Shown here piece by piece: positions 42,752 through 51,588 of a stretch of 64,000 nucleotides of DNA; positions within the stretch are counted from its first letter, which is position 1; the number at the start of each line of letters is the position of its first letter. The notes beneath the pieces were generated by a model. That model had not been told where the DNA came from. It ran no database searches and saw nothing but the letters and a program-made list of their open reading frames with translations. The position numbers and the translations under genes were made by a program. Origin of the DNA: Pyrobaculum sp. 3827-6 (lineage in GTDB: Archaea > Thermoproteota > Thermoprotei > Thermoproteales > Thermoproteaceae); assembly GCF_025641885.1 (NCBI RefSeq), contig NZ_JAOTQN010000003.1, positions 1-64,000 on the forward strand, in the 5' to 3' direction.

Positions 42752-43048
42752 GTGAGGTGGTCCCTCTATGCAGTTTTGTACCTAATCGGAGTCTTGACGC
42801 TGGGTCTGTTGCTGATGGGGGCTGAGCAGATGGTGGCCGCGGCTCTAGACATCGTATTTCTCGTAATTGCGGTAGTCCTCTTTAGACTCGCGCTTAAGGA
42901 CGTGTCGGCGGCGCTGGACATCTCGACGGAGGACAGAGAGAGGGCTGAGCTGAGGATGGTGCAGGCTCTGCTCATCGTCACCTTCGTCATCTCGGCGTCT
43001 GTGCTGGGCTACAGCTTTCTAAAGGCAGTATTCCCCTTTGTGCCTTAG
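42752..43048 (+). CDS. Small three-helix membrane protein
   Basis: 98 residues, GTG start 26 bp after ACTCTTAAATAGG. Three hydrophobic helices (LYLIGVLTLGLLLMG, ALDIVFLVIAVVLFRLAL, LLIVTFVISASVLGYSF) with a charged loop (DISTEDRERAELRM). Overlaps the 3' end of the coiled-coil gene by 4 nt on the opposite strand. Function unknown. Confidence 0.65.
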   Translation: MRWSLYAVLYLIGVLTLGLLLMGAEQMVAAALDIVFLVIAVVLFRLALKDVSAALDISTEDRERAELRMVQALLIVTFVISASVLGYSFLKAVFPFVP

Positions 43049-44268
43049 CGCCGCTCCTCCAGCTTACTCCGGCACTCCTCCAACTGGGCCTTTAGCTGGG
43101 CCAGCATCGCCTCTCTCAAGAGGAGGCTTCTGTAAAACGCCAGGGTCTCGCGTTCCTGCTCCAGAAGCCTCCTCTCCCACTCGTTTAGCCTCTGCTCCTC
43201 CTCTATAAGCCTCTTGGCGAACCTCCCGAGGTTGTCCAACAGCTCCACCTCCTTTGTCCTCACAGCCTCTTCCAGCCTCCTGAGCTCCTCCTGTTTCTTA
43301 CCCACTGCGTCTTCAATCATCTTGTACTTCCCCACCAACTCCTCCAGCTCCTGGCGCCTCTTCTCAAGAGCCGCCTGTACCTCCTCCAGCTCCTTTTCCT
43401 TCTTGGCCAGCTCAGCCAGCCTCTTCTCCACCTCGGCGGCCTGGGCGAGGAGGGACTTGGCGCGCTCCTCCTGCTCAGCCAGCTGCCTCTGCCTAACCGC
43501 CAGCTCCTGCTCAAGCTTCTTAAGCTCAAACTCCTTCTTCAGAAGCTCCTCTCTAAACTGCCTCAGCTGCTCGTCCCTCTCCTCCAGCTCCCGCATGCGG
43601 GCTGTCAGCAGAGCCAGGGCTTTCTTAGCCTCCTCCAGCGAGGTCTTCGTGGGGTCGGACAGCTCGGCTACCTTCTTCACGTTTTCCATCATGAGGGCGA
43701 GCTCCCCCTCCCTCCTCTTCAACGCCTCCTCCCTAGTCCTCAGCTCCGCCTCTTTGTAGGCGAGTTGCCTCATCTTAGCCTCGTATTCCTGGAGCCTCGT
43801 GTTGAAGTCTTTCATCAATTCCAGCATGGCGGAGGCCACGGTGCGTATCTGCTCGCTCTGCGCCTTGAGGGCGTTTATCTCCTCAGCCAAGCTCTGCACC
43901 CTCCCCGCCACTGCGTCGAGCTTCTCAGCCACAGAGATGAATTGATTAGTGGCGTCCGTCACTGCCTTTGCAGAAGCGGAAAGCCGCTCAGCCACAGCTG
44001 AGAGCTCCCCCAGCCTATCCGCCGAGGCGTTTATCTGCCCGACCAACCTGTTGAGCTGGGAAGTGGCCTCCACCAAGTCCTTCGACACCCTGCTCAGGAG
44101 GGCCCCAAGGCCCTCCACAGATTTCTTCAGGTCGAGGGAACTTGCCTTAACCTCAGCCACCACCTCGCTCCTGACCTCCTCCAGCCGCTTGGAGAGAGCC
44201 GCGACGTCTGAGCTAAGCTTTACCAACGCCTCGTCTACCTTCTTACCCGCGTCCTCCCTCCTAAACAC
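43045..44268 (-). CDS. Long coiled-coil protein
   Basis: 407 residues, nearly all coiled coil (for example LRQFREELLKKEFELKKLEQ and VEKRLAELAKKEKELEEVQA). No ATPase head or membrane helix, so not an SMC. The N-terminal 130 residues resemble methyl-accepting-type helices (VTDATNQFISVAEKLDAVAG). GTG start after GTTTATATATC. A structural or membrane-associated filament is conceivable. Confidence 0.7.
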   Translation of the reverse strand: MFRREDAGKKVDEALVKLSSDVAALSKRLEEVRSEVVAEVKASSLDLKKSVEGLGALLSRVSKDLVEATSQLNRLVGQINASADRLGELSAVAERLSASAKAVTDATNQFISVAEKLDAVAGRVQSLAEEINALKAQSEQIRTVASAMLELMKDFNTRLQEYEAKMRQLAYKEAELRTREEALKRREGELALMMENVKKVAELSDPTKTSLEEAKKALALLTARMRELEERDEQLRQFREELLKKEFELKKLEQELAVRQRQLAEQEERAKSLLAQAAEVEKRLAELAKKEKELEEVQAALEKRRQELEELVGKYKMIEDAVGKKQEELRRLEEAVRTKEVELLDNLGRFAKRLIEEEQRLNEWERRLLEQERETLAFYRSLLLREAMLAQLKAQLEECRSKLEERR

Positions 44269-44472
44269 AGTTTTCCACAGACCCAGAGATATATAAACAT
44301 CTCGCGTGCATACACCAGTATATACTTGCTAACTTTCAGCAAAGCGGCGCAGTGTTTAATAACACGCGGAGCGCCCTCCCGTCGTACCTGCGCCAAGCTG
44401 GATGCGGCAAACACCTGCGGGTGGTGATGTGCAACGGGCGACAGATTTACTGGGTAGTCGTGGCTTGTGTAG

Positions 44473-44820
44473 TTACTGAGTGGCTCTTTTCAAGATGTCT
44501 TGCAGTGCCATGAGTCTCTCTAGCAGTGCCATGCACGCCTCGTCTCTCTTCGCCCGGTCCTCCCCCACCGCCGTCCTTACGAGGCTGGCGTTCTCGACGA
44601 CAGAGAGGGCGGCTGAGTTCAGCTTCTCCACGGCCTCCCGCACCGCGTCTAGCACCGCCTCGATGTTGGCAGGTTGTTGTTGCTGCGGCTGGGGTGGCTG
44701 CGCCACCTTCTTAGAGAGCTCGGCGACTTCTCTCTGCAACTTCGCCACCTCCTTCTTCAGCTCCCTCAGCTCTGCTAGTATCTCCACGACGTAGTCTGGG
44801 TAGGCGAAGTCGTCAGCCAT
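44473..44820 (-). CDS. Coiled-coil protein with Gln/Pro linker (115 aa)
   Basis: The ATG at 44820 (MADDFAYPDYVVEIL) is preferred; earlier starts would run through the divergent gene. An N-terminal coiled coil (LRELKKEVAKLQREVAELSK), then a QPPQPQQQQP linker, then a helical domain. Poly-Gln is rare in hyperthermophiles. Divergent from the acyltransferase. Function unknown. Confidence 0.6.
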   Translation of the reverse strand: MADDFAYPDYVVEILAELRELKKEVAKLQREVAELSKKVAQPPQPQQQQPANIEAVLDAVREAVEKLNSAALSVVENASLVRTAVGEDRAKRDEACMALLERLMALQDILKRATQ

Positions 44821-44868
44821 GCCACCCACGGTGCCATAGTTTATATAGCTAACGTACGGCCGTGCCCC

Positions 44869-45552
44869 ATGGGATTCGTGTCCCGAAAGGCCACTATCCA
44901 GGCCCGCTACGTCTCGCCAGAGGCGTATATATATGGACCCACCGTGGTGGGGAGGGACAGCTTTATAGACGCCGCTGTGATAGGCTACCCAACACGCCAG
45001 AAGATACTCAAGGGCTTCTCCTCCCCCGACGAGGTCAGCGAGGGGGCCAGAATCGGCGAGTCCGTAATCATTAGGAGCGGCGCCGTGATCTACGAAAATG
45101 TGGAGATTGGAGATGGGTGCGAGTTCGGCCACAATGTGCTGGTTAGGGAGCTGTCCAGGATTGGGAGGGGGGTGAGGATCGGCACGCAGGCCATAATCGA
45201 GCGTGAGGTTAAGATCGGGGATAGGGCGTGGATCCAGTCCATGGTCTACATCCCCAACGGCACGGTGATAGAGGAAGACGTCTTCATCGGCCCCAACGCC
45301 GTTATAACAAACGACAAGTACCCCCCAAGCAAGAGGCTGGCCCCGGTTGTCATAAGGAGGGGGGCTGTGATCGGCGCCAACTCCACCCTAGTCGCTGGCG
45401 TGGAGATAGGCGAGGGCGCGGTGGTGGCCGCCGGCGCCGTGGTCACGAGAGACGTGCCCCCCGGCGTAGTGGTAGCAGGCGTGCCGGCCCGGGTGGTGGG
45501 GAAAGCCGAGGAGTACCTAAGGAGGAGGAGCATCTACGAACAAAGCCAGTGA
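44869..45552 (+). CDS. Left-handed beta-helix (hexapeptide-repeat) acyltransferase
   Basis: 227 residues with about 20 hexapeptide repeats of type [LIV]GxxxxIG (VIGAN, VEIGEGAVVAAGAVVTRDVP). The conserved catalytic-loop end GVPARVVGK closes the domain. Probably an acetyltransferase on a sugar or amino acid, of the WbbJ/LacA type. TATA at 44838-44850. Confidence 0.85.
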   Translation: MGFVSRKATIQARYVSPEAYIYGPTVVGRDSFIDAAVIGYPTRQKILKGFSSPDEVSEGARIGESVIIRSGAVIYENVEIGDGCEFGHNVLVRELSRIGRGVRIGTQAIIEREVKIGDRAWIQSMVYIPNGTVIEEDVFIGPNAVITNDKYPPSKRLAPVVIRRGAVIGANSTLVAGVEIGEGAVVAAGAVVTRDVPPGVVVAGVPARVVGKAEEYLRRRSIYEQSQ

Positions 45553-45575
45553 CCCAGCGGCTTCTCCAGCCCTGG

Positions 45576-46526
45576 TTAGCCTAGCTCTTCTGCAAGCGCC
45601 ACTATTAGCTCCACTGTGTTTCTCAGATCTTCCCTGTGGGCCATCTCAACTGGTGAGTGTGAGTACTTGGTGAGTATGCCAATTGCGACAGAGGGGATGC
45701 CCGAGACGAAGAAGGCCGCCGCGTCCGTCCCCCCTCCGCCGGAGCCGATCTGTATAGGTATCCCGCGCCTCTTGGCCACCTCCAGCACCTTCTTGGCTAG
45801 CTTGTTGTTGAACGCGCCGTAGTTGTCGAATATTCTCAACACGGGGCCGTTCCCCGGCTTGACGCCCCCAGTCCAGTTGGGGTGGCAACAGGCGGTGGTG
45901 TCCACCACAACGGCGTATTTCACGTCTAGGTTTTTAGAAACGGCTCTGGCCCCCATCAGCCCCACCTCCTCCTGCACAGTCCATATAAAAGTCGCCGGGG
46001 CGCCCCTTCTGTACGCCTCGAGAAGCGCCCAGCAACCCGCCCTGTCGTCAAGCGCGGTGGCGGAGACATACCTCCCCATCTCGACATACCGCCGCGAAAA
46101 TGCGGCGGGGGTCATGGGGGCGATGCCCATGGCCTCCGCCTCCTGCCGGCTGGAGGCCCCCACGTCTATGTAGAGGTCTTGCCAAGTCACCTGCTGTTGC
46201 TGTTGTTGGAAGTGCGGCGGCGCCACTCCGATCACCCCCTCCACCCGGAAGCCGTCGCCGTAGAGGACCACCGAGGAGCCGGGGAGGATTTTGTCGTCGA
46301 CTCCGCCCACCTTCCTAAACCTCAGCCTCCCATCCTCCTCTATGTTAGTCACGAGGAGCCCGATCTCGTCCATGTGCGCTACGAAAGCCACCTTAGATCT
46401 CCCCCGCAGGGTGACGTTGCCAAATTCGTCGACTTCGGCCCCGCCCGCGATGTTTAGAATTCTCTGCCTCACCTCGTCCTCGAAGCCGGATACCCCCAGC
46501 GCCTTGGTAAGAGCTTCCAATTCCAT
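45576..46526 (-). CDS. M42-family aminopeptidase
   Basis: 316 residues. Metal ligands appear in order: VAFVAHMDEIG, ALDDRAGCWAL (bridging Asp), WTVQEEVGLMGA (Glu pair), AVVVDTTACCHPN, and HSPVEMAHREDL near the end. These form self-compartmentalising TET peptidases that clear peptides. An unusual HFQQQQQQVTW run of six Gln sits in the middle domain. Confidence 0.9.
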   Translation of the reverse strand: MELEALTKALGVSGFEDEVRQRILNIAGGAEVDEFGNVTLRGRSKVAFVAHMDEIGLLVTNIEEDGRLRFRKVGGVDDKILPGSSVVLYGDGFRVEGVIGVAPPHFQQQQQQVTWQDLYIDVGASSRQEAEAMGIAPMTPAAFSRRYVEMGRYVSATALDDRAGCWALLEAYRRGAPATFIWTVQEEVGLMGARAVSKNLDVKYAVVVDTTACCHPNWTGGVKPGNGPVLRIFDNYGAFNNKLAKKVLEVAKRRGIPIQIGSGGGGTDAAAFFVSGIPSVAIGILTKYSHSPVEMAHREDLRNTVELIVALAEELG

Positions 46527-46588
46527 GTATCTCCAAAATGTCTAGCTATTATACATTTTTTGTTATATATCCCCGTGGCTACAGTCAC

Positions 46589-47269
46589 GTGCCTTACCAC
46601 ATCCGCGCGGAGCGTGGGGATGTGGCCCCCGTGGTTATAGGCGTGGGGGACCCCGCCAGGGCTAGGCTATTCGCGTCTCTAATGGAGGAGGCGAGACTAG
46701 TCAACGAGCATAGATACCCAGTCTACACCGGCCGCGTCAAGGGGAAGAGGATAACAGTGGCCGCCCACGGCATAGGCGGCCCCTCCGCCGCCATAGCCCT
46801 GGAGGAGTTGAGAATGCTCGGCATGGAGATCTTCGTGAGGATAGGCACCGCGGGCTCCTTCGGCGGGTTGGAGGTGGGCGACGTCTTGGTGGCGGCCGCC
46901 GCCGCGGCGCCCGCCGGCGGGGTGCTGGGGGCCTACTTCCCCGGCTACAGCCCTCCCCTGGCCGCGGATCCCCACCTCACTGTGAGGCTGGCCCAGTCCC
47001 TCAGGGCGCCGGTCGGCTACGTGGTCTCCAGCGACGCCTTCTACGCAGAGGACCCCCACTTTGTAGAATACTGGCGGGCCCGGGGGGCCGCCGCGGTGGA
47101 GATGGAATGCGCCACGGCGATGGCGCTTGGGTGGCTTCGGGGGTTTAAAACGGGGTGTGTCCTTGTTATTTCGAATGTGGTGGGGAGGCACGACGTGGTG
47201 GATCTATCGGCGAGGTTTAGAGATGTGTTTCTCAAGGTAGTTGAGGCTCTTGACATCACTACTCAGTAG
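46589..47269 (+). CDS. Purine/uridine nucleoside phosphorylase
   Basis: 226 residues from the GTG at 46589: this starts PYHIRAERGDVAPVVIGVGD, the usual family start, and lies about 22 bp after TATATATCC. The frame opens at 46538. Further signatures: IRIGTAGSFGGLEVGDVL, the AAVEMECATAMAL purine/uridine contact, and DAFYAEDP. Cleaves nucleosides with phosphate in salvage. Substrate not fixed by sequence. Confidence 0.85.
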   Translation: MPYHIRAERGDVAPVVIGVGDPARARLFASLMEEARLVNEHRYPVYTGRVKGKRITVAAHGIGGPSAAIALEELRMLGMEIFVRIGTAGSFGGLEVGDVLVAAAAAAPAGGVLGAYFPGYSPPLAADPHLTVRLAQSLRAPVGYVVSSDAFYAEDPHFVEYWRARGAAAVEMECATAMALGWLRGFKTGCVLVISNVVGRHDVVDLSARFRDVFLKVVEALDITTQ

Positions 47270-47540
47270 CGACGGCCCTTCTCATCTCTTCCAGATACTC
47301 TACGTAGTCTATTAAACATTTCTCACATAGGGCGAGCTCTACGCGGTCGCCGATGCGCAGGTAGCCGAGGTTTTGGTGTGTGAGGCGTGTGTTGCACATA
47401 TCGCATCTAACCCCCACCGCGGTGAGGAATATTTTCAGTTCGGTTTCGTCCACCTCGCTGTACCGTACTTCGCCGCTTTTTAAGACCCGTTTTTTCCTGT
47501 TTTTCAAAAGTTTTAGTGAACTCTCTCTCAGTGTCTTCAC
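47259..47540 (-). CDS. Zinc-binding small protein (93 aa)
   Basis: CDMC (about 47) and CEKC (about 73) form a possible treble-clef or zinc-ribbon site. The N-terminus is basic (SLKLLKNRKKRVLKSG). Overlaps the 3' end of the phosphorylase gene by 11 nt on the other strand. Function unknown; nucleic-acid binding plausible. Confidence 0.65.
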   Translation of the reverse strand: MKTLRESSLKLLKNRKKRVLKSGEVRYSEVDETELKIFLTAVGVRCDMCNTRLTHQNLGYLRIGDRVELALCEKCLIDYVEYLEEMRRAVATE

Positions 47541-47599
47541 ATTACTATATACGGGTTTAAAAGAGACTTAAGGCTAATAACCCTTACCAATTCTACGCA

Positions 47600-48445
47600 G
47601 TGCTCTACGTCTCGCTGGTGAAGTACCTAGGAGCCATCGCGGCGGGCTACGCGCTAGGCAAGGCGCTTAGGAGACGCCCGCCGCCGTGGTTATTCACGGC
47701 AGTCGTCACTGTGCTGGTTTTCTTCGTGGCGGCCAACGCCTCAGAGGTTGTGTTGAGAAATGTGGGGGGGTTCCTGTTCGTGTCTTCCATATACGCCCTG
47801 GCTCTGGTGCTGGCCTCTGCTACGCTGGGCTCGGCACTCGACAGAGGCGGCGCCGCCAGCTCCGCCCAGAGGCCGGCCATCACGCTCTACGTCGTCTTCG
47901 CCCTAGCCGCCGGCTTCGCCGCAGGCTCCGTGGCGAAGCTTGACTACTCATCTGCGGTTGACCCCCTCCTTATTGTATTGCTGTTGGCTGCGGGCGCCGA
48001 CATGGCGGGGGTGGGGGTCAGGTTTGAGATATCTATGCTGGCGGCCCCGGCGATTTCCCTCGCGGCTACCGCCGTGGTTGCGCCGTTATTCACACTGTTG
48101 TTCAACATCACGCCGGCCGTGGCCTTCGGCATGGGGTGGTACAGCTTCACCGGGCCCTACCTGGCGGCGGCGGGAGACGCCGCGGGAGGCGCCTACGGGT
48201 TGCTGGTCAACTTCCTCCGCGAACAGCTCACCTTCGTACTGGCCCCCCTGCTGGCTAGGCGGTTTGGCAAAGTCGGCGTCTTGGCAATGGGGGGCGCCAC
48301 CACAATGGACAACACGCTACCGCTGTACACAGCGCTTTACGGATCCTCCTTTTCTATATACGCATTTGCCAACGGCGTGGTGCTAACCGTGCTGGTTCCC
48401 ATAATCGTACCATTAATACATCAAATCTACACTAACATTGTATAA
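47600..48445 (+). CDS. lysO: LysO-family (DUF340) membrane exporter
   Basis: 281 residues, about eight transmembrane helices. LVKYLGAIAAGYALGKAL and GWYSFTGPYLAAAGDAAGGA match the family's conserved regions, and DNTLPLYTALYG closes the core. Bacterial LysO exports lysine. GTG start at 47600. Confidence 0.75.
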   Translation: MLYVSLVKYLGAIAAGYALGKALRRRPPPWLFTAVVTVLVFFVAANASEVVLRNVGGFLFVSSIYALALVLASATLGSALDRGGAASSAQRPAITLYVVFALAAGFAAGSVAKLDYSSAVDPLLIVLLLAAGADMAGVGVRFEISMLAAPAISLAATAVVAPLFTLLFNITPAVAFGMGWYSFTGPYLAAAGDAAGGAYGLLVNFLREQLTFVLAPLLARRFGKVGVLAMGGATTMDNTLPLYTALYGSSFSIYAFANGVVLTVLVPIIVPLIHQIYTNIV

Positions 48446-48492
48446 AGAGGAGTATAACGGTAAGAAATTTAATAAATGATATCAACACTTCA

Positions 48493-48654
48493 ATGACTAG
48501 AGTCAGAGATTTGCTAGGGATCTCCGCGGCGTCGTTATTGAGGTATGGGGTAAAGCCTGACGACGACATACTCTACGCAATTAAGATACTGGAGAGCCGG
48601 GCGCCCCACGTGGCTATGCTTTTGAAAACCGTAGTAGGTGAGCGCGCCTCCTAG
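48493..48654 (+). CDS. Small protein family member, copy 2 (53 aa)
   Basis: Starts ATG at 48493; AATTTAATAAAT (48466-48477) upstream is a suitably placed TATA. Product contains VRDLLG, LLRYGVKPDDD and APHVAMLL. It aligns without gaps to the product at 36626-36778. It overlaps the ubiX stop by 4 nt on the opposite strand. Function unknown. Confidence 0.7.
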   Translation: MTRVRDLLGISAASLLRYGVKPDDDILYAIKILESRAPHVAMLLKTVVGERAS

Positions 48655-49205
48655 GCCCTCCACCTGGGGGTGTAGTTGTGTCTAATCCCGAGCTGATCAA
48701 GTACCCTTCCGGCAAACGTAGTGACTAGCTCGTCTATGGTTTTAGGTCTCGTGTAGAAGCCAGGCGCCGCGGGCATCACGACGGCGCCCGCCATGGTGAC
48801 CAGCTCCATGTTTCTAATGTGGACCAGCGACAGGGGGCTCTCCCTAATTACGAGAACCACCCTCCTCCTCTCCTTCAGCCCCACCTCAGCGGCTCTTACG
48901 ATGAGATTCAGCGAGAGGCCGTTCGCAATTGCCGCCAGGGTCTTGGTAGAGCACGGCACCACCGCCACCGCGTCAATGGGGTAGCTACCCGACGCCGGCG
49001 GAGCTGATAGATCCGCCTCGTCCCACACATAGTCGGCCATGGACTTCACATACTCGGCGTCGAGATCCGTCTCGAGCTTCAGCACCTTCTCAGCCGTCTT
49101 CGACATGGAGAGGTGAACCTCCACACCCGACTTCTTCAACAGCTCCAGCACCTTGACGCCGTAGATCACGCCAGAGGCCCCGGTGATGCCCAGGAAAACC
49201 CTCAT
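48651..49205 (-). CDS. ubiX: Flavin prenyltransferase
   Basis: 184 residues from the ATG at 49205 (MRVFLGITGASGVIYG, FMN-binding start); seven residues more upstream are possible. Further family motifs: VVPCSTKTLAAIANG, NLIVRAAEVGLKERRRVVLV, RESPLSLVHIRNM. Makes prenyl-FMN for UbiD-type decarboxylases. Follows directly on the gene upstream. Confidence 0.9.
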   Translation of the reverse strand: MRVFLGITGASGVIYGVKVLELLKKSGVEVHLSMSKTAEKVLKLETDLDAEYVKSMADYVWDEADLSAPPASGSYPIDAVAVVPCSTKTLAAIANGLSLNLIVRAAEVGLKERRRVVLVIRESPLSLVHIRNMELVTMAGAVVMPAAPGFYTRPKTIDELVTTFAGRVLDQLGIRHNYTPRWRA

Positions 49206-49206
49206 C

Positions 49207-49923
49207 CTAGATGTATATGTAGACATCGTTGTCTATGAGGACCCCGTCCTCCACCTCCCTGCCGCCGTGCAGTAAGTAAATTGACTTCTTCTTCACTTTG
49301 ACAGGCGGCCGCTCCACCGGCGGTAGCGCCGCGGCTCTCTTCAAGACGTCAGCCACGTGGCGGGCGAGGAGGCCGAATTCCCGGGGCTCCGGCGGGATTT
49401 TGAAGACCAACCCGTGGCTGTACTTAAGGGTAAATGCCCCCTCCGGCGTGTGGGGCGACGGCGTAATTTTCCTAGCTGGCAACGTCTGGGCCGCGGCCTC
49501 GGTGGTGGCCGCCGCCTCGTACTCCCTCCCGCCGAGGAAGACGGCAACCACCCTAGGCCTCGACTTGTGGTAAAACTCCGTCACGCCCCGCGCCGCCTCT
49601 GTCTTTAGCTCTAGAAAGTCGAAGTAGGGATCGGCCCCCTCTCTGCCTATGGGCACCCCCTGGAAGGCGCGCTCGTTTACCACTGGGGCGGCGGCGGTGG
49701 GCGGCATATCCACAACCCCCCTCTTCCAGAGGTATACCAGGAGTGAGAGGAAGTTGACAGCGGGCCAGTCCTCTGAGTGAAAGCCGGAGAGGGCCAGTAC
49801 GGCCTCGCCGCCTTGGCCGTACACCACCGGGCCTCCTCCCAGCAATGTGGACAGCAGGGAACGTACATACCTGACGCAGGTGGAGCCCGACGACAGGGCT
49901 TTGTAAGGGTGGAGGTAGTACAT
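49207..49923 (-). CDS. Uncharacterised protein upstream of ubiX
   Basis: 238 residues. Alpha/beta with GGGPVVYGQGGEAVLALSG, SRPRVVAVFLGGREYEAA and a C-terminal hairpin (LIDNDVYIYI). One base separates its stop from the ubiX start, so the two are co-translated; it may act with UbiX/UbiD chemistry. Family not recognised. Confidence 0.6.
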   Translation of the reverse strand: MYYLHPYKALSSGSTCVRYVRSLLSTLLGGGPVVYGQGGEAVLALSGFHSEDWPAVNFLSLLVYLWKRGVVDMPPTAAAPVVNERAFQGVPIGREGADPYFDFLELKTEAARGVTEFYHKSRPRVVAVFLGGREYEAAATTEAAAQTLPARKITPSPHTPEGAFTLKYSHGLVFKIPPEPREFGLLARHVADVLKRAAALPPVERPPVKVKKKSIYLLHGGREVEDGVLIDNDVYIYI

Positions 49924-49986
49924 TGGCGTGGAGATAGAGCCCTCTATAAAAACGTGAAGTATATATCACCAACTCTCCACGTTTAT

Positions 49987-50202
49987 ATGCCTCGAAGGAA
50001 GAGCAAGGTGCCGCTGGAGAGGGTATCCCTGAGGCTACCCTCCGAGTTGATAATGAGGATAGACCGCCTGGTGGAGAAAGGTCTTTTCAAGAGCCGTAGC
50101 CAGCTGGTGAAGCACGCCTTAAGAGAAATGCTGAAGGAGCCGAGGTTCCAAGAGGTGATAAACGAAAAAGAGGACGACTTCCCCACTCTGAGAGGCAGAT
50201 AA
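49987..50202 (+). CDS. Ribbon-helix-helix (CopG-type) DNA-binding protein
   Basis: 71 residues. ERVSLRLPSELIMRIDRLVE, then FKSRSQLVKHALREML, a clear RHH core; acidic tail ending TLRGR. The ATG at 49987 is 26 bp after AGTATATATC. Paralog of the protein at 39298. Confidence 0.8.
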   Translation: MPRRKSKVPLERVSLRLPSELIMRIDRLVEKGLFKSRSQLVKHALREMLKEPRFQEVINEKEDDFPTLRGR

Positions 50203-50227
50203 AATAAATAAGGAAGTGCACAAGACC

Positions 50228-50286
50228 ACCCATTGATGAAGGCAGGTGTGTGGCGAGTCGTGAGCGGTGGTGACAACACTGAATAA
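50228..50286 (+). ncRNA. Candidate C/D box sRNA
   Basis: A box C-like TTGATGA (50233-50239) and a box D CTGA (50279-50282) are about 40 nt apart, with D'/C'-like GCGA and GTCGTGA between, spaced like archaeal C/D guides. The site lies in a gap between genes. Box C deviates at its first base. No target checked. Confidence 0.35.
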
Positions 50287-50328
50287 AAACTCCCCCTGCG
50301 CCGTAGGGACCTGACTTGAGCAACGGCG

Positions 50329-50937
50329 TCAAGGCACTTCAATATTTGCGTGTCTCTTGGCTAGCTCCGCCTCGTTTTTCCCCAGCCGCTTCATGAGGTC
50401 GGCAATTACGGCGTCTAGCACAACCATGGCGGTGTCTTCGAAAAGGGTGCCTAGGGGGGACAGCGGCTCGTGTATGCCCAGTATCTGGCGTGCGAAGTAG
50501 TCGTCCATCGAAGCCACCTTAGTCCTGCCCGGGACAAACACCACGATGTCCGCCAGCTTGCCGAGGGGCGAGTCGGGGTACGTAGTGATGGCCGCCACCT
50601 TGGCCTTCATCTTCTTCGCCGCCTCAGCCGCGGCGACGACTATCTGGGTGGTGCCGCTTCCCGAAATCGCCACCACCATATCACCCTCCTCCACCGATGG
50701 GGTAATCGTCTCCCCCAGCACGTAGGACCTCGCCCCTAGGTGTCTAAGCCTCATGGCGAAGGCCCTACCCACCAGCCCGCTCCTCCCCACGCCCACGACT
50801 AGAATCTTCTTGTTGAGCCTATACAATTCTTCTATTGTTTTTATAAATGTCTCAATTGCATCTAGATTTAGCTTATCTAGCGACTGAAGTATAAAATTCG
50901 CAATTTCTAAATATGCCTGTTTAAAGTATTTAGTCAC
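50329..50937 (-). CDS. hxlB: 6-phospho-3-hexuloisomerase (SIS domain)
   Basis: 202 residues, usual size. ILVVGVGRSGLVGRAFAMRL and VVAISGSGTTQIVVAAAEAA are the SIS phosphosugar motifs; GTLFEDTAMVVLDAVI is the C-terminal signature of hexulose phosphate isomerase with its catalytic Glu. Archaea use it with HPS to make ribulose 5-phosphate. HPS is not in the window. Confidence 0.85.
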   Translation of the reverse strand: MTKYFKQAYLEIANFILQSLDKLNLDAIETFIKTIEELYRLNKKILVVGVGRSGLVGRAFAMRLRHLGARSYVLGETITPSVEEGDMVVAISGSGTTQIVVAAAEAAKKMKAKVAAITTYPDSPLGKLADIVVFVPGRTKVASMDDYFARQILGIHEPLSPLGTLFEDTAMVVLDAVIADLMKRLGKNEAELAKRHANIEVP

Positions 50938-50965
50938 GAATCTTGAAAAAAGTTAATTTATAAAT

Positions 50966-51343
50966 TTATTCTCTATACATCGACCTATCTCCAAAGAAGA
51001 CCTCTAGCCGCCTGGGCTTTAGCTGAGATACTATGTAGTCAAACGCGGCCTTAGGGTCCGTGTGGTCGCCACAGGTATATACATCAACCGTCGCGAAGCC
51101 GTGCTCAGGCCACGTGTGTATAGATATGTGGCTCTCCGCCACCACCGCAAAGACAGTGAGCCCGCCGTTGGGCCCAAATCTATATGAACCTATTGAAAGC
51201 AACATTGCATTAGCCACCTTCACAGCCTCTTTTACAATTGTAATCAGCGCCGCCTCGTCGCCAAGCACGTGAGAGTCGCATCCATACAGGTTGCCATACA
51301 CATGCCTCCCCACTACTACCCTACCCCCCACGCCCCCCGCCAT
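50966..51343 (-). CDS. speD: S-adenosylmethionine decarboxylase proenzyme
   Basis: 125 residues from the ATG at 51343, 26 bp after TTTTTAAATTGC. The self-processing site is ESHISIHTWPE: cleavage before Ser gives the pyruvoyl group; the Cys-containing VYTCGDHTDP follows. Supplies aminopropyl groups for polyamines. Confidence 0.92.
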   Translation of the reverse strand: MAGGVGGRVVVGRHVYGNLYGCDSHVLGDEAALITIVKEAVKVANAMLLSIGSYRFGPNGGLTVFAVVAESHISIHTWPEHGFATVDVYTCGDHTDPKAAFDYIVSQLKPRRLEVFFGDRSMYRE

Positions 51344-51588
51344 GAAACTCCCCGTACCACGCAATTTAAAAATTTAACCCCCAAAAACCCTTATACTACA
51401 CGTTAGTACCTGCATACACCATACTTGTAAAATCAAAAAGAAACCCAACAAGAAAATAAAGAAGACACGCCATCCCCCCTTGAGAAATACTTTCAGGTAA
51501 CCGGCACCCCAACACTAATTACTTTAAAAACTTAACTCGTCTAGACGAATTGCGAGTAGAAAAACTGGAGAGGATTAAAAAGGAAAAT

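Noticed and set aside
44424-44481. C/D box sRNA at the 3' end of the gene at 44473
   Set aside because: Box C (GTGATGT) and inner boxes deviate too much.
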